Program-made: the position numbers and the translations under genes
The notes under the pieces: model-generated
The model's database searches: none
The model's input: only the letters and a program-made list of their open reading frames with translations
Told to the model about the DNA's origin: nothing
Source of the DNA: Shinella granuli
Lineage (GTDB): Bacteria; Pseudomonadota; Alphaproteobacteria; Rhizobiales; Rhizobiaceae
DNA length: 64,000 nt
Reading direction: 5' to 3'
NCBI RefSeq assembly: GCF_004341885.1
Contig: NZ_SLVX01000011.1
Coordinates: 118,031 to 182,030 of the forward strand
Shown: piece after piece, positions 8,475-18,576 of the stretch
Layout of the letters: each line of letters opens with the position of its first letter
Position numbering within the stretch: the stretch's first letter is position 1

Positions 8475-9639
8475 GGCTGACGTCCTTTTTCGCCTCGGCG
8501 GCGAGCGGTGCGGAAAGGCCGGTCACCACGAGGTCATCCCTGTGCACCATGGCGGCGCGGCCGGCATAACCAAGGATGGCGGCGATCTCCGCCGATTTCT
8601 TGCCGATGATCATGCGGGCCTCGTCCGCGTCGTAGCCGGCAAGCCCGCGGGCGATCTCGCGCCCGTTCGTGCCGTAGATCGAGACCGTGTCGCCGCGCGA
8701 GAACGTGCCCCAGACGCCGCGCACGCCGGCCGGCAGCAGGCTCTTGCCCGAGGTCAGCGCCGTTTCCGCGCCGGCGTCGATCTCCAGCCGGCCGGCCGGC
8801 TGGAGCTGCCCGGCGATCCAGGTCTTGCGCGCCGTCACCGGCGAGCCCGAGGGCGCGAACCAGGAGGAGCGCGCGCCTTGCTCGACGGCGCGCAGCGGGT
8901 GGTCGACCTTGCCGGAGGCGATGATCATGGCGCAGCCTGCGCCCGTCGCGATCTTGCCGGCATCGATCTTGGTGCGCATGCCGCCGCGCGACAGCTCCGA
9001 GGCCGCGCCGCCGGCCATGGCCTCGATCTCGGGCGTGATCGCCGCGATGGTTTCGAGGAAACGCGCCTCCGGGTCGAGATGCGGCGGAGCCGTGTAGAGC
9101 CCGTCGATATCGGAGAGCAGGACGAGCAGATCGGCGCCGGTCATGGTGGCGACGCGCGCGGCGAGCCGATCGTTGTCGCCGTAGCGGATTTCCGTCGTCG
9201 CGACCGTGTCGTTCTCGTTGATGATGGGCACGGCGCCCAGTTTCAGGAGCTGGTTGATCGTCGCGCGGGCGTTGAGGTAGCGACGCCGTTCCTCCGTATC
9301 GCCCAGCGTCAGGAGAATCTGGCCGGCGACGATGCCGTCCATCGAGAGGCTTTCCGACCAGGCGCGGGCCAGCGCGATCTGGCCGACGGCGGCGGCGGCC
9401 TGGCTCTCCTCCAGCTTCAGGGCGCCCGAGGGCACTTTCAGCACGGAGCGGCCGAGCGCAATGGCGCCGGAGGAGACGACGAGCACCTCCGTGCCGCCGG
9501 CGCGCAGCGCCGCTATGTCCCTGCACATGGCGTCGAGCCAGGCCTTTTTCAGGCCGCTCGCGCGGTCGACGAGCAGGGCCGAGCCGATCTTGATCACAAT
9601 CCGGCGGTGTTTTCCGAGCGGTTTGCGGTGCTTCGTCAT
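8467..9639 (-). CDS. proB: Glutamate 5-kinase
   Basis: First, feedback-regulated step of proline synthesis: phosphorylates glutamate with ATP. An amino-acid kinase domain (about residues 10-265: [48 protein letters not shown]) is followed by a C-terminal PUA domain (about 280-370), as in the two-domain bacterial enzyme. The ATG at 9639 is 1 base after the stop codon of obgE; the 11 extra codons upstream lie inside obgE and are not needed. The order obgE-proB-proA-nadD-rsfS-rlmH is common in Rhizobiales. Confidence 0.96.
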   Translation of the reverse strand: MTKHRKPLGKHRRIVIKIGSALLVDRASGLKKAWLDAMCRDIAALRAGGTEVLVVSSGAIALGRSVLKVPSGALKLEESQAAAAVGQIALARAWSESLSMDGIVAGQILLTLGDTEERRRYLNARATINQLLKLGAVPIINENDTVATTEIRYGDNDRLAARVATMTGADLLVLLSDIDGLYTAPPHLDPEARFLETIAAITPEIEAMAGGAASELSRGGMRTKIDAGKIATGAGCAMIIASGKVDHPLRAVEQGARSSWFAPSGSPVTARKTWIAGQLQPAGRLEIDAGAETALTSGKSLLPAGVRGVWGTFSRGDTVSIYGTNGREIARGLAGYDADEARMIIGKKSAEIAAILGYAGRAAMVHRDDLVVTGLSAPLAAEAKKDVSHA

Positions 9640-9640
9640 C

Positions 9641-11591
<1,951 letters not shown>

Positions 11592-11602
11592 CTGTCATGG
11601 TC

Positions 11603-11632
11603 GGGGCGGATCTCTCCGCCCCGCTCTTTTTC
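11603..11632. terminator. Rho-independent terminator between converging genes
   Basis: A perfect 8-bp stem (GGGGCGGA at 11603-11610, TCCGCCCC at 11615-11622, loop TCTC) is followed by GCTCTTTTT on the + strand. It ends the nuclease-fold gene and touches the stop codon of the leftward GNAT gene. Confidence 0.88.
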
Positions 11633-12221
11633 AGTGCCGCGGCGCCGCCGGGCGGAAATCGCCCGGCTCCAGCCGCGTCTCGATATGCGGCACCATCGCG
11701 CCACGGGCGACGCAGAAGAGATCGCTGCATCCGGTGATGCGGAAGCCCGCCTTCTCCTGTACCCTGAGCGAAGCGACGTTGTCGGCGAAGATGCCGGACC
11801 GGATATCCGTGCCGGGCATCCGCATCAGGAACCGCGCCGTCGCCGTATGCACGGCCTCGCTCATATAGCCCCGTCCCCAGTAGAAGCGATTCAGCCAGTA
11901 GCCGAGCTCCCATCCGCCGCGGCGGCGCTCGAAGGAGACGCAGCCGATATGCACGTCGTCCCCCGCGGTGATGGCGAAGGCCCAGCCCTCGGCGAGATCG
12001 GTGGTGGCGACGGAAAGCCATTCGGCCGCATCCTGCCGGTCATAGGGCGCGGGCACCCGCGCCAGCATGCGCGAGACCTGGAAGTCGTTCAGCGACTGGG
12101 CGATCGCCTGTGCATCGGACATGCGGTGCGGGCGCAGGACGAGGCGCGTCGTCGCGACGGTCGGGCAGGGCCCGGGGCCGGCGACGGACGCGCGTTCCAT
12201 CTGGGTCTGCATGGCGTTCAT
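11631..12221 (-). CDS. GNAT family N-acetyltransferase (RimJ/RimL type)
   Basis: Acetyl-CoA-dependent N-acetyltransferase, 196 residues. It opens with the RimJ/RimL-type TTRLVLRPHRMSDAQAIAQSLND and has the acetyl-CoA loop region RGYMSEAVHTATARFLM and the C-terminal NVASLRVQEKAGFRITG segment. The true ATG at 12221 overlaps the stop codon of the preceding GNAT gene by 4 bases (ATGA). The same frame stays open much further upstream only as a shadow of that gene. The substrate is unknown. Confidence 0.85.
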   Translation of the reverse strand: MNAMQTQMERASVAGPGPCPTVATTRLVLRPHRMSDAQAIAQSLNDFQVSRMLARVPAPYDRQDAAEWLSVATTDLAEGWAFAITAGDDVHIGCVSFERRRGGWELGYWLNRFYWGRGYMSEAVHTATARFLMRMPGTDIRSGIFADNVASLRVQEKAGFRITGCSDLFCVARGAMVPHIETRLEPGDFRPAAPRH

Positions 12222-12850
12222 CGCATGCCTCCCCAGCTCTTCAGCGAGACCCAGGTCTTGCGGTCCAGCCGGTACCATTCGACGGGCACCATGCCGCCGA
12301 CGGCAAGGCTCTGCACCATGCCGGTCGCCTGGAACTGGAAGCCGCACTTCTGGATGACCCGGCGCGAGGGGATGTTCATGACCCGGCAGCGCGCATCGAT
12401 CTGCTCGATGTCGCGGGTGCGGAAGGCCATGTCGATCAGCGCGTGGGCCGCCTCGGTGACATATCCCTGGTTCCAGTAGGGCTCGCCTAGCCAATAGCCG
12501 AGCTCGACCGTCCGCCCGTCCTCGTGCGGTTCGATCCCGCAGCATCCGAGGAAGGCACCGTTGTCGGCTTTCGTAATGGCATAGACGCACTTGCCAATCG
12601 CGCCGGCGCGTGTGCGTCGCACGAAATCGGCAGCATCCGCGACCGTGTAGGGGTGCGGCATGCGGGCGACCATGTTGGCGATATTGGCGTTGTTGGCGAG
12701 ATGGGCAAGGGCGTCGATGTCGTCTTCGTGCGGGGCTCTCATGACGAGCCTCTGCGACAGCAAGATCGGGCAATCGGTCCTCGACCGTTCAGGCCTCAGC
12801 CGTTCCTTGGGAGACCGTGATTGGTCGTCCCTTAACAATTCGGTCTGCAT
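12218..12850 (-). CDS. GNAT family N-acetyltransferase (RimJ/RimL type)
   Basis: A 210-residue acetyltransferase, first of a tandem pair. It shares the RimJ/RimL layout with the next gene (SQRLVMRAPHEDDIDALAHLANN, ELGYWLGEPYWNQGYVTEAAHALIDMAF, NIPSRRVIQKCGFQFQATG), so the two probably arose by duplication and have diverged strongly. The N-terminal 25 residues are charged and outside the domain. It is translationally coupled to its partner through an ATGA overlap. A terminator separates the pair from rpmA. Substrate unknown. Confidence 0.85.
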   Translation of the reverse strand: MQTELLRDDQSRSPKERLRPERSRTDCPILLSQRLVMRAPHEDDIDALAHLANNANIANMVARMPHPYTVADAADFVRRTRAGAIGKCVYAITKADNGAFLGCCGIEPHEDGRTVELGYWLGEPYWNQGYVTEAAHALIDMAFRTRDIEQIDARCRVMNIPSRRVIQKCGFQFQATGMVQSLAVGGMVPVEWYRLDRKTWVSLKSWGGMR

Positions 12851-12868
12851 GGTTCAGTCCTCCAGAGC

Positions 12869-12906
12869 AAAAAGGGGAGATGAGTCTTGCCCCATCTCCC
12901 CTTTTT
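12869..12906. terminator. Rho-independent terminator after rplU-rpmA
   Basis: A 14-bp stem (12869-12882 with 12893-12906) has an A run on one side and a T run on the other, and so works in both directions. It closes the leftward rplU-rpmA transcript just before the GNAT pair, 19 bases upstream of the first GNAT start. Confidence 0.85.
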
Positions 12907-12974
12907 TCTTCAGGCCTGAACCTGCAGCGTCAGCCGGGTCGATGAGACGCCGGCTGTTTTAGAGCGCTACCGGC

Positions 12975-13244
12975 TTATTCCGCTGCTTCCGCTTTCGGGG
13001 CGACAGACACGTAGACGCGACCGTTGGCCTTCGTACGGAAATTCACATTGCCAGCCGTAAGGGCGAAGATCGTGTGATCCTTGCCGAGGCCGACATTGGC
13101 ACCGGGATGCCACTGCGTGCCACGCTGACGGACGATAATGTTGCCTGCGACGACGGCTTCGCCGCCGAACTTCTTCACGCCAAGGCGCTTGGACTCGGAA
13201 TCGCGACCGTTGCGCGAGGAGCCGCCAGCTTTCTTGTGTGCCAT
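12975..13244 (-). CDS. rpmA: 50S ribosomal protein L27
   Basis: Large-subunit protein bL27, whose N-terminal tail reaches the peptidyl-transferase centre. At 89 residues it has the full family signature: [20 protein letters not shown], then [29 protein letters not shown]. No cleavable N-terminal extension is present (unlike Firmicutes L27). It lies 25 bases downstream of rplU in the usual order. Confidence 0.98.
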   Translation of the reverse strand: MAHKKAGGSSRNGRDSESKRLGVKKFGGEAVVAGNIIVRQRGTQWHPGANVGLGKDHTIFALTAGNVNFRTKANGRVYVSVAPKAEAAE

Positions 13245-13269
13245 GGGAGTTCTCCTTTACCTGTCCAGA

Positions 13270-13641
13270 TTATTCGGCTGCGGCTTCAGCGGCGGCTTCG
13301 GACTTCTTGGAAGCCTTCTTTGCCTTGCCGGCTGCGGCGATGTCGAGAATGCGGACAGTCGTGTTGTGCTGACGATGGCCGCGCGAGCGCTTCGAGTTCT
13401 GGCGGCGGCGCTTCTTGAAGGCGATGACCTTCTTGCCACGGCCATGCTCGACGACTTCGGCGGTCACGACGGCGCCTTCGACGAAGGGCGCGCCGATCGT
13501 GGCATCGGCGCCGACGCCGACCATCAGCACTTCGGTGAATTCGATCTTGGCGCCTGCGTCGCCCGACAGCTTTTCAATCGTCAGGACGTCGTTGGCGGCC
13601 ACGCGGTACTGCTTACCGCCGGTCTTGATGACTGCGAACAT
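13270..13641 (-). CDS. rplU: 50S ribosomal protein L21
   Basis: Large-subunit protein bL21. The L21 core occupies residues 1-102 ([35 protein letters not shown]). It carries an added Ala/Lys-rich tail to 123 residues ([22 protein letters not shown]), a common extension in rhizobia that probably stays disordered or binds rRNA. It is first in the rplU-rpmA operon and has a clear promoter about 190 bases upstream, leaving a long untranslated leader. Confidence 0.97.
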   Translation of the reverse strand: MFAVIKTGGKQYRVAANDVLTIEKLSGDAGAKIEFTEVLMVGVGADATIGAPFVEGAVVTAEVVEHGRGKKVIAFKKRRRQNSKRSRGHRQHNTTVRILDIAAAGKAKKASKKSEAAAEAAAE

Positions 13642-13712
13642 ATTTTATCCTTTCATGTTCGTGCCGGCTCTTTGCCTCTGAAGGCAAGGCCGTCTTTTTG
13701 TCAGTCGGTAAT

Positions 13713-13734
13713 GGCGGTGCATTGGCGCACCGCC
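13713..13734 (-). promoter_or_regulatory. Hairpin in the rplU-rpmA leader
   Basis: An 8-bp perfect stem (GGCGGTGC at 13713-13720, GCACCGCC at 13727-13734, 6-base loop) lies within the transcribed leader, about 70 bases before the rplU start. There is no T run long enough for it to be a simple terminator. It could be part of an autoregulatory site for L21/L27, but this is inference. Confidence 0.45.
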
Positions 13735-13839
13735 GGTTCAAGCGGTTCGTTGCGAGACAGGCGCTTGCAATAGACAAGGCCGGGCGGCGCAAAGAACCAG
13801 CGTTGCGGCACGGGTCAGACCTATGCCACTGCACCTTGC

Positions 13840-13868
13840 GCAATAGGTGAGGCCATGAAAACTGTCAA
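13840..13868 (-). promoter_or_regulatory. Sigma-70-type promoter of rplU-rpmA
   Basis: On the minus strand a perfect TTGACA (-35, 13868-13863) is followed after exactly 17 bases by TATTGC (-10, 13845-13840). It would start transcription near 13833, about 190 bases before the rplU ATG. Confidence 0.75.
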
Positions 13869-13920
13869 GGGGATTTCCGTCACCATGACAAATAGATGAA
13901 CTTTCCGCGCCCCAGCCCCC

Positions 13921-13949
13921 TTGCAACCCCGCCCGACACCCGCTATGTA
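13921..13949 (+). promoter_or_regulatory. Sigma-70-type promoter of tRNA-Ser
   Basis: TTGCAA (13921-13926) and TATGTA (13944-13949) with a 17-base spacer, placing the start about 25 bases before the mature tRNA 5' end. It stands back to back with the rplU promoter. Confidence 0.7.
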
Positions 13950-13981
13950 CCGCCCGCGCTCAAAAGGCGCCGACCTGATGC

Positions 13982-14071
13982 GGAGAGGTGGCAGAGAGGT
14001 CGAATGCACCGCACTCGAAATGCGGCATACCTGCAAGGGTATCGTGGGTTCGAATCCCACCCTCTCCGCCA
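13982..14071 (+). tRNA. tRNA-Ser (anticodon CGA)
   Basis: A 90-base class II tRNA with a long variable arm. The acceptor stem GGAGAGG pairs with CCTCTCC, the discriminator is G, and the CCA end is encoded (14069-14071). The anticodon loop CTCGAAA (14014-14020) lies between CCGCA and TGCGG and gives anticodon CGA (14016-14018), reading UCG. The T loop GGTTCGAATCC is intact. Confidence 0.97.
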
Positions 14072-14186
14072 TAAACTTCCTTCTTAGCATTACTGCGTGA
14101 TTTGCCTGCTTTCCTGCGGCGGGCGCATGGACTTGGTGCGGTGCGTCATGGCATAGGGCGCGGGACACGACGAGGCCCGGTTTTTC

Positions 14187-15809
14187 ATGATCCGCATCGA
14201 GAACATCAGCAAGTCCAACAGCCATCGCATCCTGTTCATCGAGGCGTCCGCCGCGTTGAACCGGGGGGAGAAGATCGGGCTTGTCGGGCCGAACGGGGCC
14301 GGCAAGACGACGCTCTTTCGCATGATCACCGGACAGGAGACGCCGGACGAGGGGCAGGTCTCGGTCGAGAAGGCGGTTTCGATCGGCTATTTCAGCCAGG
14401 ATGTCGGCGAGATGGAAGGGCGCAGCGCCGTCACCGAGGTGATGGACGGGGCGGGGCCGGTGAGTTCGGTCGCCGCGGAGCTGCGCGCGCTCGAGGCGGC
14501 GATGGTCGATCCGGACCGGCTCGACGAGATGGACGCCATCATCGAGCGGTATGGCGAGGTGCAGGCGCGCTACGAGGAGCTCGACGGCTACGGATTGGAA
14601 AGCCGGGCGCGCGAGGTGCTGGCGGGCCTGAGTTTCAGCCAGGAGATGATGGACGGCGATGTCGGCAAGCTCTCCGGCGGCTGGAAGATGCGAGTGGCGC
14701 TGGCGCGCATCCTCCTGATGCGGCCGGACGTCATGCTGCTCGACGAGCCGAGCAACCATCTCGATCTCGAAAGCCTGATCTGGCTGGAGCAGTTCCTGAA
14801 GGGCTATGACGGCGCGCTGCTGATGACCTCGCACGACCGCGAGTTCATGAACCGCATCGTGACGAAGATCATCGAGATCGATGCCGGCTCGCTCACCACC
14901 TATTCGGGCGATTATGCCTTCTACGAGCAGCAGCGGGCGCAGAACGAGAAGCAGCAGCAGGCGCAGTTCGAGCGCCAGCAGGCGATGCTCGCCAAGGAGA
15001 TCAAGTTCATCGAGCGCTTCAAGGCGCGCGCCTCCCATGCCGCGCAGGTGCAGAGCCGGGTCAAGAAGCTCGACAAGATCGAGCGCGTCGAGCCGCCGCG
15101 CCGTCGCCAGACGGTCCTGTTCGAGTTCAAGCCGGCGCCGCGCTCGGGCGAGGACGTCGTCAGCCTCAGGAATGTCGACAAGGCCTATGGCAGCCGGTCC
15201 ATCTACCGGGATTTCAGCTTCCTCATCCGCCGGAAGGAGCGCTGGTGCGTGATGGGCATCAACGGCGCCGGAAAGTCCACGCTGCTGAAGCTCGTCGCCG
15301 GGGCGGCGCGCCCGGATACGGGCAGCGTGACGATCGGGGCGAGCGTCAAGGTCGGCTATTTTGCACAGCATGCTATGGATCTGCTCGACGGGGACCTGAC
15401 CGTGTTCCAGTGGCTGGAGGCGGAGTTTCCGCGCGCGGGGCAGGGGCCGCTGCGCACGCTCGCCGGCTGCTTCGGCTTTTCGGGCGACGACGTCGAGAAG
15501 AAGTGCCGGGTTCTGTCTGGCGGCGAGAAGGCGCGGCTGGTGATGGCGGCGATGCTGTTCGATCCGCCGAACTTCCTGATCCTCGACGAGCCGACGAACC
15601 ATCTCGACCTCGATACCAAGGAAATGCTGATCAAGGCGCTCTCGGAATACGAGGGCACCATGCTCTTCGTGTCGCACGACCGCCATTTCCTCGGCGCGCT
15701 GTCGAACCGCGTGCTGGAGCTCAACGGCGACGACGTGCATCAATATCCGGGCGGCTATACCGACTATGTCGCCCAGACCGGCCACGAGGCGCCCGGCCTT
15801 CCGAACTGA
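14187..15809 (+). CDS. ABC-F family ATPase (ribosome-associated)
   Basis: Cytoplasmic ABC-F protein: two ABC cassettes on one chain, no membrane domain. The group acts on the ribosome (translation factors and antibiotic-resistance factors). Cassette 1 has Walker A GPNGAGKTT, signature LSGGWKMR and Walker B MLLDEPSNHLDL. Then comes the basic inter-domain linker (about residues 245-310, QQQAQFERQQAMLAKEIKFIERFKARASHAAQVQSR). Cassette 2 has Walker A GINGAGKST, signature LSGGEKAR and ILDEPTNHLDL. At 540 residues without a C-terminal coiled-coil extension it is closest to the YbiT-like subgroup; the exact subgroup is not certain. Confidence 0.92.
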   Translation: MIRIENISKSNSHRILFIEASAALNRGEKIGLVGPNGAGKTTLFRMITGQETPDEGQVSVEKAVSIGYFSQDVGEMEGRSAVTEVMDGAGPVSSVAAELRALEAAMVDPDRLDEMDAIIERYGEVQARYEELDGYGLESRAREVLAGLSFSQEMMDGDVGKLSGGWKMRVALARILLMRPDVMLLDEPSNHLDLESLIWLEQFLKGYDGALLMTSHDREFMNRIVTKIIEIDAGSLTTYSGDYAFYEQQRAQNEKQQQAQFERQQAMLAKEIKFIERFKARASHAAQVQSRVKKLDKIERVEPPRRRQTVLFEFKPAPRSGEDVVSLRNVDKAYGSRSIYRDFSFLIRRKERWCVMGINGAGKSTLLKLVAGAARPDTGSVTIGASVKVGYFAQHAMDLLDGDLTVFQWLEAEFPRAGQGPLRTLAGCFGFSGDDVEKKCRVLSGGEKARLVMAAMLFDPPNFLILDEPTNHLDLDTKEMLIKALSEYEGTMLFVSHDRHFLGALSNRVLELNGDDVHQYPGGYTDYVAQTGHEAPGLPN

Positions 15810-15833
15810 TCCAAAGGGGCGAGCGGCTGGTTC

Positions 15834-16235
15834 TCACGCCTTGCCGAGATATTGCTCGTCCGTCACCTGTTCCAGCCAGGTCACGGGCGAACCATCCTGC
15901 GCTTCGGCGATGGCGACATGGGTCATCGCGGTCTTGTCCGTCGCGCCGTGCCAGTGTTTTTCGTCGGGCGGGAACCAGACGACGTCGCCCGGGCGGATCT
16001 CCTCGATCGGCCCGCCCTCGCGCTGCGCCCAGCCGAGGCCTGATGTGACGATGACGGTCTGGCCCAGCGGATGGGTGTGCCAGGCGGTGCGGGCGCCGGG
16101 CTCGAAGGTGACGATGGCGCCGCCGGCGCGGCCGGGCGCTTGCGCCTTGAAGGGCGTGTCGAGGCGGACCTTGCCGGTGAAGTAGTCGGCCGGGCCTGGC
16201 GTCGAGGGGCTGGTGCCGTTGCGCTTGATGTCCAT
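15834..16235 (-). CDS. Small single-domain cupin protein
   Basis: A 133-residue cupin of the quercetinase/YhhW-like small type. Cupin motif 1 reads [23 protein letters not shown] with the HxH pair and a conserved Gln; motif 2 reads [17 protein letters not shown] with a His, so metal ligands are present. An N-terminal [11 protein letters not shown] segment is common in this family, sometimes linked to carboxymuconolactone decarboxylase-type partners. No catalysed reaction can be assigned. It is a single gene between the ABC-F gene and the flavoprotein. Confidence 0.8.
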   Translation of the reverse strand: MDIKRNGTSPSTPGPADYFTGKVRLDTPFKAQAPGRAGGAIVTFEPGARTAWHTHPLGQTVIVTSGLGWAQREGGPIEEIRPGDVVWFPPDEKHWHGATDKTAMTHVAIAEAQDGSPVTWLEQVTDEQYLGKA

Positions 16236-16340
16236 ATCCGTCTCCTGATTCTGCTGTGCGGATCATATACCGGCAAGAGTGCTGGCGAAGCCGCCGGAGA
16301 CGATTTATGAGAACGGCGCAGGGTATCAAGGCGGTGCGGA

Positions 16341-17558
16341 ATGGACAAGCGGCGGATCGGGATCGTCGGCGGCGGGCCGGCCGGGCTGATGGCGGCGGAG
16401 GTGCTTGCGGCGCGCGGCCATGCGGTGAGCGTGCTGGAAGCCATGCCGACCATCGGGCGAAAGTTCCTGCTGGCCGGAAAGTCGGGTCTCAACATCACCC
16501 ATTCCGAGCCCTATGACCGTTTCGCCACCCGCTTCGGCGCGGCGGGCGCGCATCTGCGGCCGGCGCTCGATGCCTTCACGCCCGAAGATCTGCGGGCCTG
16601 GGCGGAGGGGCTCGGCACGAAGACCTTTGTCGGGTCCTCGGGACGGGTGTTTCCGGTCGCCATGAAGGCCTCGCCGCTGCTGCGGGCCTGGCGGGCGCGG
16701 CTGGAAGGGCAGGGCGTCGCCATCCGCGTGCGCCATCGCTGGACGGGGTTTGCGCCGGAAGGGCTGCGTGTCGAGACGCCCGATGGCGCGGTCGTGATGG
16801 CGTTCGATGCGGTCCTGCTGGCGCTCGGCGGCGCGAGTTGGCCGCGGCTCGGCTCGGATGCGGCCTGGGTCGATGGCCTTGCGGAACGGGGCGTCGGCAT
16901 CGCGCCCTTCCGCCCGGCCAATTGCGGTTTCGACGTGGACTGGTCGCCGGTCTTCGCCGAGCGCTTTGCCGGCGCGCCGGTCAAGGGCGTCACGGCGCAG
17001 TCCGCGGCGGGCACGATCCCCGGCGAATTCGTCGTCTCGAAGACGGGAATCGAGGGCAGCCTCGTCTATGCCCATGCGGCGGCGCTGCGCGATGCGCTGG
17101 AGGCGTCGGACGCGGCCTCTCTCACGCTCGATCTTGCACCCGGGCGCAGCCTCGCGCGGCTTGCGGCCGACCTGGCCCGGCAGGGCGGCAAGGCGAGCTT
17201 TTCCAGCCGGCTCCGCAAGGGCGCGGGCCTCGACGGGGTCAAGGCGGCCCTGCTGCGGGAATGTGTCCGTGAGGTCCCGGCCTTGCCGCCCGGCGCGCTG
17301 GCCGCGGCGATCAAGGCGCTGCCGGTCCCTCTCGTCCGGCCACGGCCGATCGCGGAGGCGATTTCCGTGGCGGGCGGCATCCGGTTCGATGCCGTCGATG
17401 CGGACTATGGGTTGAAGGCCCTGCCGGGCGTCTTCGTGGCCGGCGAAATGCTCGACTGGGAGGCGCCGACCGGCGGTTACCTGCTGACGGCCTGCCTTGC
17501 GACCGGTCGGGCGGCGGCCGAGGGTATCGATCGCTGGCTGTCCAATCGGGCGGGTTGA
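16341..17558 (+). CDS. BaiN/RdsA-like NAD(P)/FAD-dependent oxidoreductase (TIGR03862 type)
   Basis: A 405-residue flavoprotein of the HI0933/BaiN family. The N-terminal FAD-binding Rossmann motif is GIVGGGPAGLMAAEVLAARG, followed by the family signature KFLLAGKSGLNITHSE. A C-terminal segment DYGLKALPGVFVAGEMLDWEAPTGGYLLTACLATG closes the FAD site. Relatives act on steroids or tRNA, or have no known role; none can be assigned here. It is a single gene that ends 10 bases from the converging IclR gene. Confidence 0.85.
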   Translation: MDKRRIGIVGGGPAGLMAAEVLAARGHAVSVLEAMPTIGRKFLLAGKSGLNITHSEPYDRFATRFGAAGAHLRPALDAFTPEDLRAWAEGLGTKTFVGSSGRVFPVAMKASPLLRAWRARLEGQGVAIRVRHRWTGFAPEGLRVETPDGAVVMAFDAVLLALGGASWPRLGSDAAWVDGLAERGVGIAPFRPANCGFDVDWSPVFAERFAGAPVKGVTAQSAAGTIPGEFVVSKTGIEGSLVYAHAAALRDALEASDAASLTLDLAPGRSLARLAADLARQGGKASFSSRLRKGAGLDGVKAALLRECVREVPALPPGALAAAIKALPVPLVRPRPIAEAISVAGGIRFDAVDADYGLKALPGVFVAGEMLDWEAPTGGYLLTACLATGRAAAEGIDRWLSNRAG

Positions 17559-17568
17559 ACCCGAGCAG

Positions 17569-18351
17569 TCAGCCGCGCCTCGGCCGGGTCGGCGCCTGGC
17601 TGAGGCTGGCGGCCGCATCCTTCAGGCAGGTGAGGTAGCGATCGCGATTGGCCAGCCCGTCGTCGCGCGGGGTGACGAGGCACAGCGTGGCGGCGGCATG
17701 CCCCTCGTCCATGACCGGCACGGCGAAGCAATGGGTGAAGCTGTCGACGATGCTGTTGAAGGTGAAGAAGCCTTCGTGCCCGGCCTGGCGCACCTCGGTG
17801 AGGAAGGCCTGCGGGTCGAGCCATTCGCCGCCCGGAAGCTGGAAATCCTGCGGCGGGATGAAGGCGAGGATCTCCTCGTCCGTCATGTGCGCGACGAGCA
17901 GGCGGCCGGAAGCGGTCCACGGGATCGGCACCGATTGGCCGATATCGGTGGAGATGCGGAAGGGCCTTGCGCCCTCGCGCATGTGCACGACGGTGTATTT
18001 GTTGCCGTCCAGCATGCAGAACTGCGCGGTCTCGCGCGTTTCGCCGGCCAGCCGCTCCAGTGCCGCCTCGCATTCGCGGGTGAAGTCGAAATGGTTCTCG
18101 TAGGCCGCGCCGAGGAAATAGAGTTTCCGCCCGAGATAGACGCGGCCGTCGCCGCCGGTGAATTCCAGGATGCCGTTGCGCAGGAGGAGGTTCACCAGCT
18201 CGTAGACCGATGAGCGCGGCGCGCCGATCTGCGCGGCGATCTCGTTCGGCTTCAGCGCCTGCCGCTTCTGGCGCAGGAAATCGAGGATCTCGAAGGCGCG
18301 ATCGAGTCCCCGGGCCCGCTTGCCGCCTGCATCATCCGCAATAGCATCCAT
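17569..18351 (-). CDS. IclR family transcriptional regulator
   Basis: DNA-binding regulator, 260 residues from the ATG at 18351 (the open frame extends 43 codons further without domain content). The winged helix-turn-helix is at about 15-75 (RAFEILDFLRQKR..LKPNEIAAQIGAPRSSVYELVNLLLRNG). The IclR effector domain follows (about 90-255, with VVHMREGARPFRISTDIGQSVPIPWTASGRLLVA). It is divergently transcribed from the ABC-transporter operon with 225 bases between starts. An operator-like sequence in that gap is repeated before the unknown gene at 26751-27935, so this regulator probably controls both. The ligand is unknown and probably relates to the transported compound. Confidence 0.9.
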   Translation of the reverse strand: MDAIADDAGGKRARGLDRAFEILDFLRQKRQALKPNEIAAQIGAPRSSVYELVNLLLRNGILEFTGGDGRVYLGRKLYFLGAAYENHFDFTRECEAALERLAGETRETAQFCMLDGNKYTVVHMREGARPFRISTDIGQSVPIPWTASGRLLVAHMTDEEILAFIPPQDFQLPGGEWLDPQAFLTEVRQAGHEGFFTFNSIVDSFTHCFAVPVMDEGHAAATLCLVTPRDDGLANRDRYLTCLKDAAASLSQAPTRPRRG

Positions 18352-18492
18352 CTCGTCTGTTCCTGCCTTCGTCCTCGTCACGCTTCTCCCGCCGCCCGTG
18401 CGATCTGTCAATCCGCGGCGGCCGGTCGTCGTCGCATGCGAAATTTTCGACCTCCCCTTGCGGGGCGGAAAATTCGGCATAAGATCACATCG

Positions 18493-18529
18493 TCCATTAT
18501 AAGGATCATATGTTCAATATATTGGACAT
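18493..18529. promoter_or_regulatory. Putative IclR operator, site A
   Basis: The core at 18508-18529 reads CATATGTTC-AATATAT-TGGACA and an opposing GTCCATTA lies at 18493-18500, giving a GTCCA...TGGAC inverted repeat. The same 22-base core, with 18 identical bases, occurs at 27955-27976 on the other strand. It sits 47 bases before the binding-protein ATG and 156 bases before the IclR start, a typical place for an operator serving both. Confidence 0.7.
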
Positions 18530-18576
18530 TAACGGATGGCAAGCCCGTATCTGCTGCCGCAAAAAAGGGGAACGAC

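Noticed and set aside
11631..12773. 380-codon open frame suggesting a fused double acetyltransferase
   Set aside because: Only the last 196 codons match a GNAT domain. The upstream part is the wrong frame of the neighbouring GNAT gene, and an ATGA overlap marks the true start at 12221.
13821..15785. 654-codon minus-strand frame opposite the ABC-F gene and across tRNA-Ser
   Set aside because: It runs through a tRNA gene and mirrors the ABC-F gene; no domain in the translation.
18436..18576. N-terminal 47-residue extension of the binding protein
   Set aside because: It crosses the operator-like sequence and would put the signal peptide deep inside the protein; the ATG at 18577 has a good ribosome site.
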